In this document: piece by piece, positions 34,922-46,351 of the stretch
How positions within the stretch are numbered: position 1 is the first letter of the stretch
Layout: every line of letters starts with the position of its first letter
Assembly: GCA_038093515.1 (NCBI GenBank)
Contig: JBBPSI010000044.1
Coordinates: 62,001 to 126,000 of the forward strand
DNA length: 64,000 bases
Reading direction: 5' to 3'
Origin: Butyriboletus loyo
Lineage: Eukaryota > Basidiomycota > Agaricomycetes > Boletales > Boletaceae
Notes under the pieces: generated by a model
Told to the model about the DNA's origin: nothing
Databases searched by the model: none
What the model saw: only the letters and a program-made list of their open reading frames with translations
Translations under genes and position numbers: made by a program

Positions 34922-35512
34922 CGTGAAAAAAAGGCCGTTAGATGGAGTAGGCTGCGGAACGAATCAGGAAAAGCATGACCGAGCTCAAAGTTTGGGCATG
35001 CGCAGTTAGCAAGAGTCCGGGTACAGTCGACTTGCTCATAACGTATACGGTCAAGAGCCAGCTGTCCACCTACATTATGAGATCTATACGCTATTGCTAT
35101 ATACAGTAAGTAGATCTACCCCGTTTCGGACTGGTTAGGATCCCCCCGCTCACTAGGACGTCAGGACGGAACCTTTTTACTCGTTCAGACAAACTCGTTC
35201 TATCGGCAGTTAGGGTTAACTATCTTTGGAAAACCCCGACTCGCTGGGTTAGTTTCAAACAGCCTGGGTCCTAATGCTAATGGCCTACCGCTAGAAACGG
35301 ACCCAGTGCTCTATTCGTATGAGCGTAACCTCTATCCACTACCAGCCCGACACACGGGACGCGACGAATCTTTGGCGAGCGAGATACTAGCCTAGTATGT
35401 TTGTGCGACGTGCTCTATTGTTTGTGCGATGCCCTTCTAGTATACGGGCTCTATCATTGGCAGCATGTCTACTCCTCATGAAATGGTACTAGTCGCCTCA
35501 TCAACCTGACTA
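34922..35512. other. Intergenic, no gene seen
   Basis: Upstream of the paraoxonase-like gene and of the esterase relic. I could not find a signal-peptide exon for the esterase here, which adds to the case that it is broken. Confidence 0.45.
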
Positions 35513-37097
35513 GTGGGGCGTTCCGCGGTGTCATCAAATGGAACTGACGCTTGGCTTGGAATACCATTCGCCCAACCTCCTGTCGGACCCCTACGATTCA
35601 AAGCACTTGACTCAGCCATTACGGGTCATCTTGGATGCTTCCGATTCGGGGATGTCTGCCCCCAGCCACCGTCATCGAGCCTCGGCGCCAACGTAACTGA
35701 AATCTGCTTGTCCTTGAATGTATGTTCTATGGCTCTCGAACGTCTTGAAAAAGAACCATGAAACGTTTCGTAGGTATGGCGACCAACAGGAACTTCGGCG
35801 ATCGCACGGCTTCCCGTGATGCTTTGGTTTTATGCATGTTTATTCTTTACAGACTGGGAGTAGGGAAAAGCGTATACTACCGCGTTAGCCCCCACCAGGT
35901 ACCTCCCCGCGATGGTGTTTTTGACTGATGTGTTCCATAAATAGTGCGGTTTCCAACCCCGCGTATAATACTGCCAGTGAGTTTGTTTGCTTAATCAATC
36001 TCATCCTCAGCAAGAATGCGCCGTACGCTTGGTAGTATGACAAACCGGGGATGCCATACTCCCGTTTACTGGTTGCAACGGGATGTGCAGCGGGATACGG
36101 TTCAATCCAGTGCTTGCAACAGGTTCCGTATGAGGTACAGTCTTTTCCGAGTTCGTGGATGAGTTATTATGACTAAATCCGTGGAAGACGCTCTTGAACA
36201 TCACCAATGCGATGATTGAGTCAACCCTCAATGGGAACCTGCGATTGGCCCTGTCGGCAGCTTTGCCCCAGAAAGACCCTCGCAGAGAATTCTGCGTGGA
36301 AACTATCTCCATGTGCCCTCTCTTGGGGGAACCAACGTATGTTCTTGCCAATTGGATATGATATTCTAACTTAACATACATAACATGCCATTGTCACGGA
36401 GCTCCATGACGGAACACTCTGTAGCCAGACGCTTTATAATCTGAGCTTACCACTCTCTGAGCAGACGTCTGCCTTCGACAACTGGGTGTATAGGTCAATT
36501 GTGGATAACTCAACGCTGACACCGAATGTCGTCGCCGGCATTGACAACGTCTATCCTGTGAATGACAGCACATACGGTGGGCCATGGCACACTGGGGACA
36601 TGCCTTACGACAGAGCGGAATCATGGTACACAGACAACATGTATCTCGCACCAAGACGTTTCTTCTACGAGCACGGTGCATGCTGCAGCCGATGTGGGGA
36701 TATTATTCCACCGAGCTTATCCCCGGAACTTCACCTGCTCTTGGTGGTGAGTTGATGGGAATCGAGCGTGCCGTTGTTCTCTGAACAAATGACAGTATAC
36801 CATATATCATACATCCGAGCTGCTGTTTATCTTTGGTCCGGTCTCTGACACCACGGAAGTTGATTTTGCGGATCGGACTGCATCAACTTTGTTCATGATA
36901 TGATTCCGGGCCGTTCGTTCATCTGTCCCATATTACACCTTTGAAAATGTAATTCGCATTGAACTTTTCTTTTTAGCAAATTGGCCACAGTATAATACGA
37001 CCTCCAGATATGTGATGGAGTTGATGCGGAACGACATCACGCTCATTCCTGATAGTAAGTCTTGCTTGCTGGTGTCGTCGATAAATGCAGACTGATT
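35513..37097 (+). pseudogene. Broken type-B carboxylesterase/lipase
   Basis: Relic of a secreted type-B carboxylesterase. Recognisable pieces in the right order: LGIPFAQPPVGPLRF and EICLSLN (35513-35719), VWRPTGTSAIARLPVMLWFY (35774-35869, then a stop where the oxyanion GGG should be), YDKPGMPYSRLLVATGC (36032-36133), [93 protein letters not shown] and YNTTSRYVMELMRNDITLIP, ending near 37097. Lesions: no 5' start; the whole segment that should carry the GESAGG nucleophile is missing between 35870 and 36030; frame changes occur near 36226 and 36680. Old intron sites are still visible. It cannot encode an active esterase as read. Confidence 0.85.
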
Positions 37098-38642
37098 GAG
37101 TTGTTGTGCAGACTTAAGCATCGTCAGAACTGACCATTTCAATTCGCCTGCTGTCCTTTGCGCGTTCGAAAAATCGTCAAGCATATGCGTATGAATTTAT
37201 GCATATTTCATCTCTTGCACTACCCTTGACCAAGGACGTTGTCGTGCTTTCGTCTTTACGCCTTCCCTCCAGCAATTATTCATGAGCGATATTGGTCACC
37301 ATACATTAGCCGCTGTGCATCACATACCGCTACTTGGACTCGTCCGAAGTTAGGAGCCCCGCTGCAAGGTTCTTTGATTCGGTCAGTGTGCCGTTCTTTC
37401 TCAGGCGACCAGACACTTCGTGCATAGTTATTAGGTGTCGGGCAGCGGATGCGCCGTCCGTTTATCCGACGTACAGCACCGCTACAGTCAATGACGTGAT
37501 CGCATGATTCAACGTCAGAAGTGCAGCCCCCGCAAAGATACAACCAGTAAGTAGGCAGTGACTGGGGGGGGGGCTACTTGGAAACAAACATACAGCATGA
37601 AGCCCCGTCGGCACTGACACGACAACTGTCCGTGGTGTAAGTCAATCCGCGTGTTCAAGTCATCCATGATCCTACGGCGATTCTGCCACTGGCATCCGGA
37701 CCTTGCGCACGAATCGCGTGATTCATGTCATCACACCTTTGAGTGTAAATACGCTGGCTCTTGGAGGATGGACGGGCACTGACACGATCAAGATCCGTTC
37801 ATAGGTTTTTGTTTTTCCGTCGACTGCCTCGAAGGGTAGACCGTTGGAATTGCGAGGAACGACGCTGGTCTGACCTCGTTTGCATCACGATAGTCACGGT
37901 GGAAACGGGTAAACGGACGTTGCCCAGCGCTCAGCCGGTCTCAGCCTCTACTGGCAGGGCGTAGCGTCCACACCCCGACCTGAAAGCTGCCACGAGAGCA
38001 TATTGACGAACCACGCAGCAAAGGGAGGGAGACTTTCTCGGTATTCTTTTACCATTGGCGCACCAAACGTAGGTGTCGTCCCCCGGTTCGACGTGCGTCT
38101 TGGCGATCCATGCATGCCATGTCTGAAGTTCGTCATGCTCACTCCGCGCAAGCCCGGGCTGAGTCGCTAGGCAGATACGATCAAGGCCCGAGTTTAAGAA
38201 ACAGCTGGACGCTGGACGCTCACCGTGAGCGAACGTTGAAGTCTCCCAGCGGTAACTTGAATATGAAGATAAACCTTTGATTTTGCCACTTCCATCGCCA
38301 GACTCGGGGGATGCTCGTCCGAGTCGGAAATCAACCACGGGCGGGCCGATGAGGGTTGCCGGTGTGCTGTCTACCTCGCGCGACGTGATAACCATAAAGC
38401 GGAACAGATCATCAGAGTGACATCGTGATAACAATGCAAATCAATGGACAAAATGGTGGATGGAATATATGGACGAAGGGAAAGGGGGAAATGAAAATGA
38501 GAAGACGGGAGGTACAAATACAGTGTAACGACACAAGTGCATGCGGATGTACAGTACAAATTCGGAGAGTTATATCATTTGACTTCATCGGTCATCATCA
38601 TCACCACCGACGACGGCGGCGATAGGGAAGGGAAGGAAGAAG
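37098..38642. other. Gene-poor stretch, nothing recognised
   Basis: About 1.5 kb. A 167-codon minus frame at 37931-38434 shows no family resemblance or splice partners. A run of 10 G occurs near 37565. Confidence 0.4.
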
Positions 38643-39200
38643 TCACCACGCCAGGAATCGCATGAGGCCCGAAAACCCACGGATGGCAGGGCCCACCATG
38701 TCTCGACCGGGATCGTTCGGAAGCGCAGTCCGGGGCCGTTTCCACGCAGGCTGACGTCTCGCCCGAGGTGCACACCTATGACACACGTAAGAGGACGATC
38801 CGCCGTGAATCTTTCTCGTCTTGCCATGCCTAGATCATGGTCAACATCATCACACAGGGCGAATCAACGCGTTTCCGGGGCGTTGGGGGACGCAGAAGGG
38901 GGAAGGGGTGGGAGTGATGCGTACCCGTGTTTACACGTCAACCAGCAATGACTGCACGTTTTTGGGTGTTCAGTGCTGAAGACGCACCAGCGCGAATAAC
39001 AATCTTGTGCCGTGTCCATGTAGACTAGGCTCTGTGTCATTTCTTCGTTATTCCTTGTTCGAGTGCGAGGATGGGGGCAAAAGGTGACTGACCTCGTCCG
39101 ACCCCGTTTTCTCGTTGTAACGGAGAGACGTATCATGGAAGAGTGGTTCGTGCTGGTGACATTTGGAACAAGTGCGGATGGGGACGACAAAGTTACACAT
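38643..39200 (-). CDS. Small Cys-rich protein with CxxC pairs, 133 aa
   Basis: Not recognised as a named family. Three phase-consistent exons: 39093-39200, 38925-39031 and 38643-38829. The start MCNFVVPIRTCSKCHQHEP carries the first CxxC. Exon 2 has YSRWCVFS and CSHCWLTCKHG, and exon 3 has YVCHRC. The spacing suggests one or two zinc-binding knuckles. The C-terminus is basic and Arg-rich. Similar short Cys-rich proteins of unknown function are common and lineage-specific in Agaricomycetes (general impression). Neighbours give no clue. Confidence 0.55.
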
Positions 39201-40088
39201 CGCTATCTCGGACGGTGAGCATCACAACCGGTCGAATGAAGAAATGAACAAGGGACAACACACACCACACGATCTCAACGAATGCTCTTCCAATTCGACT
39301 ATCCACCGCAAGCACTGATAGCAAAAGTGTGTGTGGAGGCAGACGGATCGAGTCAGCGCACACGGCAAATAAAAAGGCTGTCCAAGCATAGCTTATATTG
39401 GATGGGGTTGTGGATCACAGTCATGCCGGATCATCAACGTTCGTGGGGGGTCATTCCACGTGCGCAGTGCACTTTTGCTTTCCTGGCCGAATGGGGACAA
39501 TGGGAGCCAACAATAGGTGGAATGTGTGCAGACCAGATTTGGGTGCGAGAGCAATCGATGCACCAGGGAATCGACGTCGGGGGAAGACGCGGATATGCTC
39601 CTTAGGGTGTGCTCGACCCTGCTGGCTTTTTGCCAAGCGAACGCCGATATGGGCGACACTGTATTGCTTGTTGATGCATCCATTCTGAACCTGGATGGAA
39701 GGCGTAAGGCGGCGTGCATAACCCGTTCCACGCGAGGACGCAGAAAAGCACAGTATCGTCTTGCACTATCCCGCCTTTCCATCGCAAGTCTCTGCGAAAG
39801 ACGAATCGGCAAGGTTGGAAACGTTTGAAACGCCATCGGACGAGCAGTGCTTCTTCTTGTCGTTTCCCCGTTTGAGGCTCAGCTGTGGAGGTTGAAACAA
39901 ACCGGCCAGCATTAGCAGTTCCGAAGTCGCACCAAACAGGAAAATAGAAAGAACGATAGCGAACATTAATTCAAGTCGCAGCTCTACAGTAATAGTACTG
40001 GGATTATTCGTCCCGATTAGGTGGATACATCACGTGTTCGATTCATGTACGCCAACTCCTACTACGCCACGGTCAAGACCAGGCAAAA
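39201..40088. other. Intergenic, only short unsupported frames
   Basis: Upstream of both the Cys-rich gene and NUP49. A minus frame at 39766-39966 starts with a signal-peptide-like MFAIVLSIFLFGATS, but no continuation could be supported. Confidence 0.4.
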
Positions 40089-42765
40089 ATGTCGTTCAGC
40101 GGGTGCGTTTTGCGGTCCTGTGTTGTATCGCTTGCTCTGATCTACGTGTAGATTTGGGTCGTCAACGAGAACGCCCTCGTCGTACGGCCAGAACAACCCC
40201 GAAGGGTCAATCTTTGGTGGTACGCAGCCCACGGCTACGGGCACCACCCCGTCGCTACAACCACAGACGACACAACCACAGACATCTACATCGCTGTTCG
40301 GACAGCCTTCCAGTGGTACTCAACAACAACAACAGACTTCCTCTGCGACATCGCTCTTCGGCCAACCCACGAGTGGCACCCAGCAAACGACCGGAACATC
40401 GATATTCGGTCAACCTTCTAGTACCAGTACCACTCAGCAGCAACAACCAACGACGTCGATCTTTGGCCAACCGGCGAGTGGTACTCAGCAGCAGCAACCT
40501 ACCACTGCTTTGTTTGCTCAGCCTACAGCTGGGATACAACAACAACCATCTACCTCTCTTTTTGGCCAGTCTACGACTGGGACTCAACAACCACAGAAAC
40601 CGTCTACGTCTCTGTTTGGTCAGTCTGCAACCGGGACTCAGCAGCAGCAACCTACGATGACCACGTCGCTCCTGGGTCAGCCGGCAACTGGGACTCAACA
40701 ACAACAGCCTACCACGTCTTTATTTGGCGGTCAATCCACGACTGGGACTCAGCAGCAACAACAACCTACCACGGCTTTGTTTGACGGTCCATCCATGACT
40801 AGGCCTCAGCAGCAACAACAACCTACCACGGCTTTGTTTGACGGTCCATCCATGACTATGCCTCAGCAGCAACAACAACCTACCACGGCTTTGTTTGGCG
40901 GTCAGTCCGCGACTGGGACTCAGCAGCAACAACAACCTACCACGGCTTTGTTTAACGGTCAATCCATGACTAGGATTCAGCAGCAACAACAACCTACCAC
41001 GTCTTTGTTTGGCGGTCAGTCCGCGACTGGTACTCAACAACAGCAACAGCCTACGACATCCTTGTTCGGCCAACCTGCTACCGGCACTCAACAGCAGCCA
41101 TCCACCACTTCGCTCTTTGGCCAACCCGCCGCAAGTGGTACCCAACAGGCGTCAGGCACGTCCCTGTTTAGACAGCCCGCGGGTACCGCTCTGCATCAGC
41201 AAAGGCCCACCACATCTTTGTTCGGCCAGCCCGCGACTGGAACTCAGCAGAGTACGACCTCTTTATTCGGACAACCCGCGACTGGGACTCAGCAGAGTAC
41301 GACCTCTTTGTTCGGACAACCTGCTACTGGAACGCAACAGCAGCAACCCTCCACTTCGCTGTTCGGTCAGCCTGCCGGGGGGGCTCAACAGCCCCAAAGC
41401 AGGTCCTTCTGCCAGCTCCCAGGGGTGACGCAACTGCCCCAAAGTGCCCTTGGAACACCTTTGTTTGGTAGCACGACTCAGCCAAGTACTACCACGCCAC
41501 AGATGACGGGGCTTTTCGGTTCCACCACTCAGACCCAACCTACGACGATGGGTACTAGTCTGTTTGGGAGTATGACTACGCCTGCGACCACTTTTGGCAC
41601 CAGCACAACTAGCACCTTGTTTGGTGCGCAACGACAGCCATCGTAAGTGATGCGTACCTTCCCACCGGCCCGGTGACTGACACATCTCCTTAGTACCATG
41701 AGGTCCGCAATTTCGAAATCGGAATAAAAACAAAAAAAACTAACGACCTCTCATTTCTCGTCAGCATTTCGCCCGCTCAACCTACTGGCCCGGTTCTGTT
41801 TTCAAAAGCCACGAAGTTCAACGATCTACCAGAGGAGATTAGAAAGAAATTCGAGAGTTTGGAGTGAGTCATCGTCTTCAACGCAATAATACACTTCTTC
41901 AATCTTCACCAAGTGCATACATCCAAGGTCGCGTGCAAATAAGTAACGATCTCAAGCAACGGAAACTCGGTCAAGAACCTACCAAAGGCCAAGATCTCAT
42001 TCGTGAGGTGCATAAGGTGGGGATCACATCTTGCTGGTATTCTCGCAGACAAATCCTAATGGTTTTAACCGCTTCCCCCTCTAGGAATTATTGAGCGTCG
42101 CTGCGACCATCCAATCCGACGCCCTCTTCACGAAGGATCTCAAAGAGAAAACGGATCAAGCTGTTCAAGACACGATCATCGCAACCCGTGTCGTCGACGG
42201 GTTCAAAAATCCCCACCAACACGGAATTTACCTCAAAAATCATGCATCATTCCCACTAGAGTGCGTTTTTTTCCTGCTCCCAGGGTGCCAGCGACGATGG
42301 AAGTACCTGACGACGGTCGTATAGATTCTTTACGCGCGTGACGGAACAGATGCAAGAACGGTTGCAATGGTACAAGAACACGATCGAAGTATGCATTTTT
42401 TTCTGTGCATTTTTTGTCTTGTTAAGATTTTATCCGAAGCAAATCGAACGCAAGTTATCCTCTACCGCCGTACAAGCCCAGGCTACCCCACAAGGTACCC
42501 CCGACTGTCCTATATATCTTCACTCGCTGACCTGCCCCTCCCTCCGCCTCTCTATTCAGTGATATCCTCCACCTTGCAAACCCAACACGCTATTTTTCTA
42601 TCCCTGGCGGCTAAGACGGCCACCGTAGATGCAGAACTGCAAAAAATCAAGGCACTATACACCCAGCTTTGGCGTGCAAAGACAGGAAGCATGAGAGATC
42701 CTTTCAGCGATCTCGATCGGGGTAGTGGAGGGGATTTTGGGATGGAGTCCTTGCGCGTGACATGA
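40089..42765 (+). CDS. NUP49: FG nucleoporin Nup49 (Nup58/45 homologue)
   Basis: Central-channel FG nucleoporin, partner of Nup57 and Nsp1 in yeast. Eight phase-consistent exons give 735 aa: 40089-40102 (MSFSG), 40152-41642, 41765-41863, 41914-42016, 42085-42260, 42325-42388, 42440-42494 and 42560-42765. Residues about 5-500 are Gln/Thr-rich repeats with SLFGQP and GLFGST cores. The C-terminal helical domain fits Nup49/Nup58: FNDLPEEIRKKFESL, YIQGRVQISNDLKQRKLGQE PTKGQDLI, FFTRVTEQMQERLQWYKNTI, ERKLSSTAVQAQATPQ and LYTQLWRAKTGSMRDPF. Long shadow frames in the repeat region are by-products of the CAG/CAA repeats. Start chosen for the short splice-conserved MSFSG exon; an upstream ATG at 40045 does not join in phase. 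Confidence 0.95.
40720..41061 (+). repeat. 57-nt tandem repeat inside NUP49
   Basis: About six copies of a 19-codon unit, LF(G/D/N)G(Q/P)S-T--QQQQQPTTA. Inner copies are nearly identical at the DNA level, pointing to recent expansion. In three copies the FG is replaced (FD twice, FN once). Confidence 0.85.
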
Positions 42766-43128
42766 GACAAACTCACACAGGCTGATCAGTATTTTCGGTC
42801 GTTTTCACCCTTGTTTATCCTACAAGTAGGGGGTGGCATGTAATCGGACACCATGTTGTTAAGGGGATACGAAAATCTTAAATACTCACTTCTGGGCCTG
42901 TGAGGGCAGTGTTGTGTTTACTGGCAGTAAAAAATGCAGCATTGGCTGGTGCTATTACTATTAGTATAGATAGGAGAACAAACATGAAAAGTGAGAATTG
43001 TGGAGAATAAATTGAGCATAATGTTGAGTACATAAAGATGCTTTCGGAAGGACTTGTTACGATTTGATATCATCATAGACAGCAAGAACTGCCTCGAGTA
43101 CCTTCCTGCAACCTGCAACCTCCCACAA
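42766..43128. other. Convergent 3' gap
   Basis: 363 bp between the convergent stops of NUP49 and the ATG22-like gene; becomes AT-rich towards the ATG22 side. No gene seen. Confidence 0.5.
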
Positions 43129-45626
43129 TCACTCTTTAAATGCATTCTGACTTGTCTCTGTCTCTTCAAACTCCTGACACTCAGTCCTACTCTTCTTCAC
43201 ATCCACCATGTACAAGAAAATTGTGCTGAACATGCCTCTGCTCAGGCCATCGATATCAGTGTCTAATCCAGAGAGAACCTGTGGAATGGAACATACAAGC
43301 CAAACAGAAAAGCAAAGGGCATGTTATTGTTGTTTCCTGATGCTGTGATGATAGCAGATGATACAAGTGGGCCAATGAATGCAGATGTTTTGCCAACCTG
43401 TGTGTTCAGAGTATGTAAGTAAGAGCATCATCATATAGAGCCCATGGATATTCTATATAACATACCACTGAGAATAGTGCAAAGAAGAGGAACCTATAGG
43501 TTTAATGTCATTTGCATGAAACAGAACATGATTTGATTTGAGACATACATTCGAGGAAGAGGAGAGACTTCACTGATCATGGTCTGGCTGTATGCATACC
43601 ATGGGCAAACCATAAGACCATAAAATACTTGATATAACCTTTGCACAACCATCAGATAATCTCTAAGCATATATTTAATGGATCCTTACCATATCTCCCA
43701 AACATGCTTGAATCCAAAGTTATTGGTATGCACTCCTATGAGGCCCCACACAGTGAGAACCTATTCATAATCAGAGGAACCCACATAATATATAGCTATT
43801 TTAACAAACCAATATCCAAATGACATTGAAAGCCAGCATCTTAAGAACTTTGTATTAACATTGTAAACCATTTACTGTCTAACTTACCTGCTTAGTTGGT
43901 ATTTTATACTTTTTCTGAACTAACCAAAATCCACTAGAAATGTAGGATCTTGAACTTGCTGTATTTGAAAGCAGAAATGAGCAAACTCACTAGATTCCAA
44001 GTGCTTGAGTCACAATGCCAACAATCAATAGCAATGTCAGTTGGAGAGTGGAATATGTGACAACACTACCATTCTTAGAAGCCATAGAATAGTGAATTCA
44101 TTGTTACATACCTGTTTTGCAGAGTTCCAATAACAGTACTGTAGAAGATAAGTCAATAAGCTTTACTTCTGCAATGCTTGAAACTTACACAGTGGTATTC
44201 AAAACATCTCCCCTAGGAGGATATGCACATCAATCAAAAGATGCTCCCTGAAAAAAAAGGGAAGACATACATAAGAAAATAGAAGATAAGATACAGAAAA
44301 GTCTGCTTGAGCCTCATACATTCCTGGATAGCCGCATGTGTCTGCTGGAACCCAATCGTCAAAAGGGAACTACCAGGAGGAAGTGGTAACCCAGGTTGAT
44401 GCTTTTCAAGGAAGAACCAAGGTAAAGCACAGGCCACTGATATCAGTTCAGTACCACCAGCCCCATGCGCTGAAAGGAATGACGATTACTTACGCCAAAC
44501 TGCGCCCGAGAATGCTATAAGTACACTAAATGCTTTCGTGTTGTTTTCTACACTCTCCCCGGCTTTCAGTCCTTCCAGAATAGCCACCATGATAACAAGG
44601 ATAAAGATTTCACCAACGGAGGAGACAGTGAATGAGATATTTGAAACTCTATTTCTGGACAGAGACTCGAAAGCGGCATGTTCGTCCGCACTGGGAAAGA
44701 GAATAAGCAGACGGATATCACATTCTTGCAAACCTTACCTCTTGAATCCTCTTTGCACCTCTTTGGCTGATTCCTGGACTTCGGGAAGATGACGGGTTAA
44801 ACCCGGGAACGCTGCTGTCCAAAATGTGAGGGCACCCTGTTTTAACATCAGATAAAAGGATAAATGCATGCTCGAGGATATTTACCTGGTACGCTATCAC
44901 TGGTCATCGGTGAGCGGGAACCATACGAGGCCCAATGTTGTGGCATGAAGAACAAACTTACAACCCAGAATATAGAGGACAACGCCCGCCTGCCATTTGG
45001 AGGGGTCTTCGACACCGAGCCATGCAAAGGAGACTGCGACCGCAACTAGCGTAAATACGATGGTGATGTTAGGTCTCGAACGGGTCAGATATTTACACCT
45101 ATGATGGAATACAGAGTCACCTCCATTGACCATAGTCAGCCCACGCTCCGATAACGAGAAGCAAGACTGCCTGAATGGCGAAACTGATACCGTTCGTGAG
45201 AAGAACGATAGAGTTAACTGTAGGATGGTCAACGGCGAGCTTCTGGCGTTCACGATGCGATACGAACTGTCCCTGATCCGTCCGAGGTATGGAAGTACGC
45301 AACTTGTACCGCTGCCGCACGGTGCGGAATACGGAGGGTACGCTGGATCATAACCGGCAAGGTAGAGTAAGTTCTGGAACTGAGAAGGACCAAAGTTGAA
45401 GCCAGATAAGCCGTTATTTCCCTGGAGTCTTGTCAACTTGACGGGAATCGTGTTACTGCCAAGGAGAACGCACGACGTAATAGAGATAGAAAGCCCAAAG
45501 TTCCCTGCGGGATGTTATCAATGCCACGTCTGTCTTTCCAGGCTTGTCGAAGTCACTCCCATCCCTGGGAAATTCAACGCGGGAATGCTTGGAGGGCCCA
45601 AGCTGCTCGCCGTTGAGCATGTCCAT
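43129..45626 (-). CDS. ATG22: Atg22-like vacuolar permease (MFS/UMF1 type)
   Basis: Multi-pass permease related to Atg22, which exports amino acids from the vacuole after autophagy. Eighteen phase-consistent exons give 530 aa: 45474-45626, 45268-45421, 45121-45217, 45074-44962, 44886-44899, 44739-44836, 44494-44690, 44271-44436, 44189-44212, 44112-44138, 43991-44065, 43888-43933, 43810-43839, 43690-43760, 43549-43638, 43466-43493, 43296-43396 and 43129-43237. Landmarks: RRELWAFYLYYVGNNGLSGF, SIVLLTNGISFAIQAVLLLV, PNITIVFTLVAVAVSFAWLG, FYFLMGDVLNTTVTVIGTLQ, VCPWYAYSQTMISEVSPLP and VGKTSAFIGPLVSSAIIT. Exon 5 is 14 nt. The reading frame is intact throughout although the 3' half lies in a CpG-depleted tract. 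Transport substrate inferred from family. Confidence 0.9.
43247..44334. other. CpG-depleted, AT-rich tract
   Basis: By eye, one CpG (near 43552) in about 1.09 kb, against about five in the 60 bases just beyond at 44461-44520. It covers exons 8-17 of the ATG22-like gene and their introns. TG and CA steps are common. The cause is not shown by the sequence. Confidence 0.75.
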
Positions 45627-46351
45627 GGCCGCGCAATACAACCCTTGCGAATGCGTTATCTCGCCCTTTCGAACGGATATGATCTCCAAACGTGATTACA
45701 TAACAGTCAGTGGTCGACGATGGCAGCTTGACATGTCGTACCATGCGGTAGCATTTCCCGACTGTCAATGTGTCGCCAATCTCGCGACGAGCACCTCACA
45801 ACTGACTAGCTAACAAGCTTGGCATACCCTTCCGGAAGCACCAAAATTCCTGATATGAGCTTGTCGTACAACACAAACCCCGATAGTACCTAACTGTCAC
45901 TTCAATGCTTGTGATGTGGCGTGACGCTTGTCTCTCAGCATGGGGTCTCTTGGTCACGTCACGCTGTATCAGCTCGAACATTATGAAGCTTTATTTCAGA
46001 ACAGCTTCATATTCATCTCAGACAATATATGCTGATCGAATCGGGTCCTCTTCACGAATCATTTCTGCAATCAGACAAGGTGTGTATATTTGTGAATCAT
46101 AACATCGGTGGAGATATAAGTATCTTATAAGGAATTTAATTGAAATTTGAACGGGAGCAACTCAAAAAAGTTACATAATCGCTTTCTGAGCATCAATATT
46201 TATTTTCCGACAGTGCAATGTGACCTGAGTAAACCCCAACAAAAAACACAAACACCCCACCCCGAAAAATTCGGTTACACCCAGCGAAATCTAAAAATTC
46301 TAGCTCCTGAACAGATTTGATTAGACGTCGGGGTCACTCAACTCTGTCCTC
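45627..46351. promoter_or_regulatory. Divergent intergenic region, ATG22-like / AT-hook gene
   Basis: 725 bp between two divergent start codons; the half nearest the plus-strand gene is AT-rich. No other gene seen, so it probably holds both promoters. Confidence 0.35.

Noticed and set aside
37931..38434. 167-codon minus frame
   Set aside because: No domain, no splice partner and composition unlike neighbouring exons; likely chance.
40255..41733. Long minus-strand frames opposite NUP49
   Set aside because: They are antisense reads of CAG/CAA-type repeats (leucine-rich nonsense); the plus strand carries the conserved nucleoporin.
43129..45626. First thought that the ATG22-like gene was a decayed pseudogene
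   Set aside because: An apparent frame break near 45.25 kb resolves as a 50-nt intron (45218-45267), and all 18 exons join in phase.
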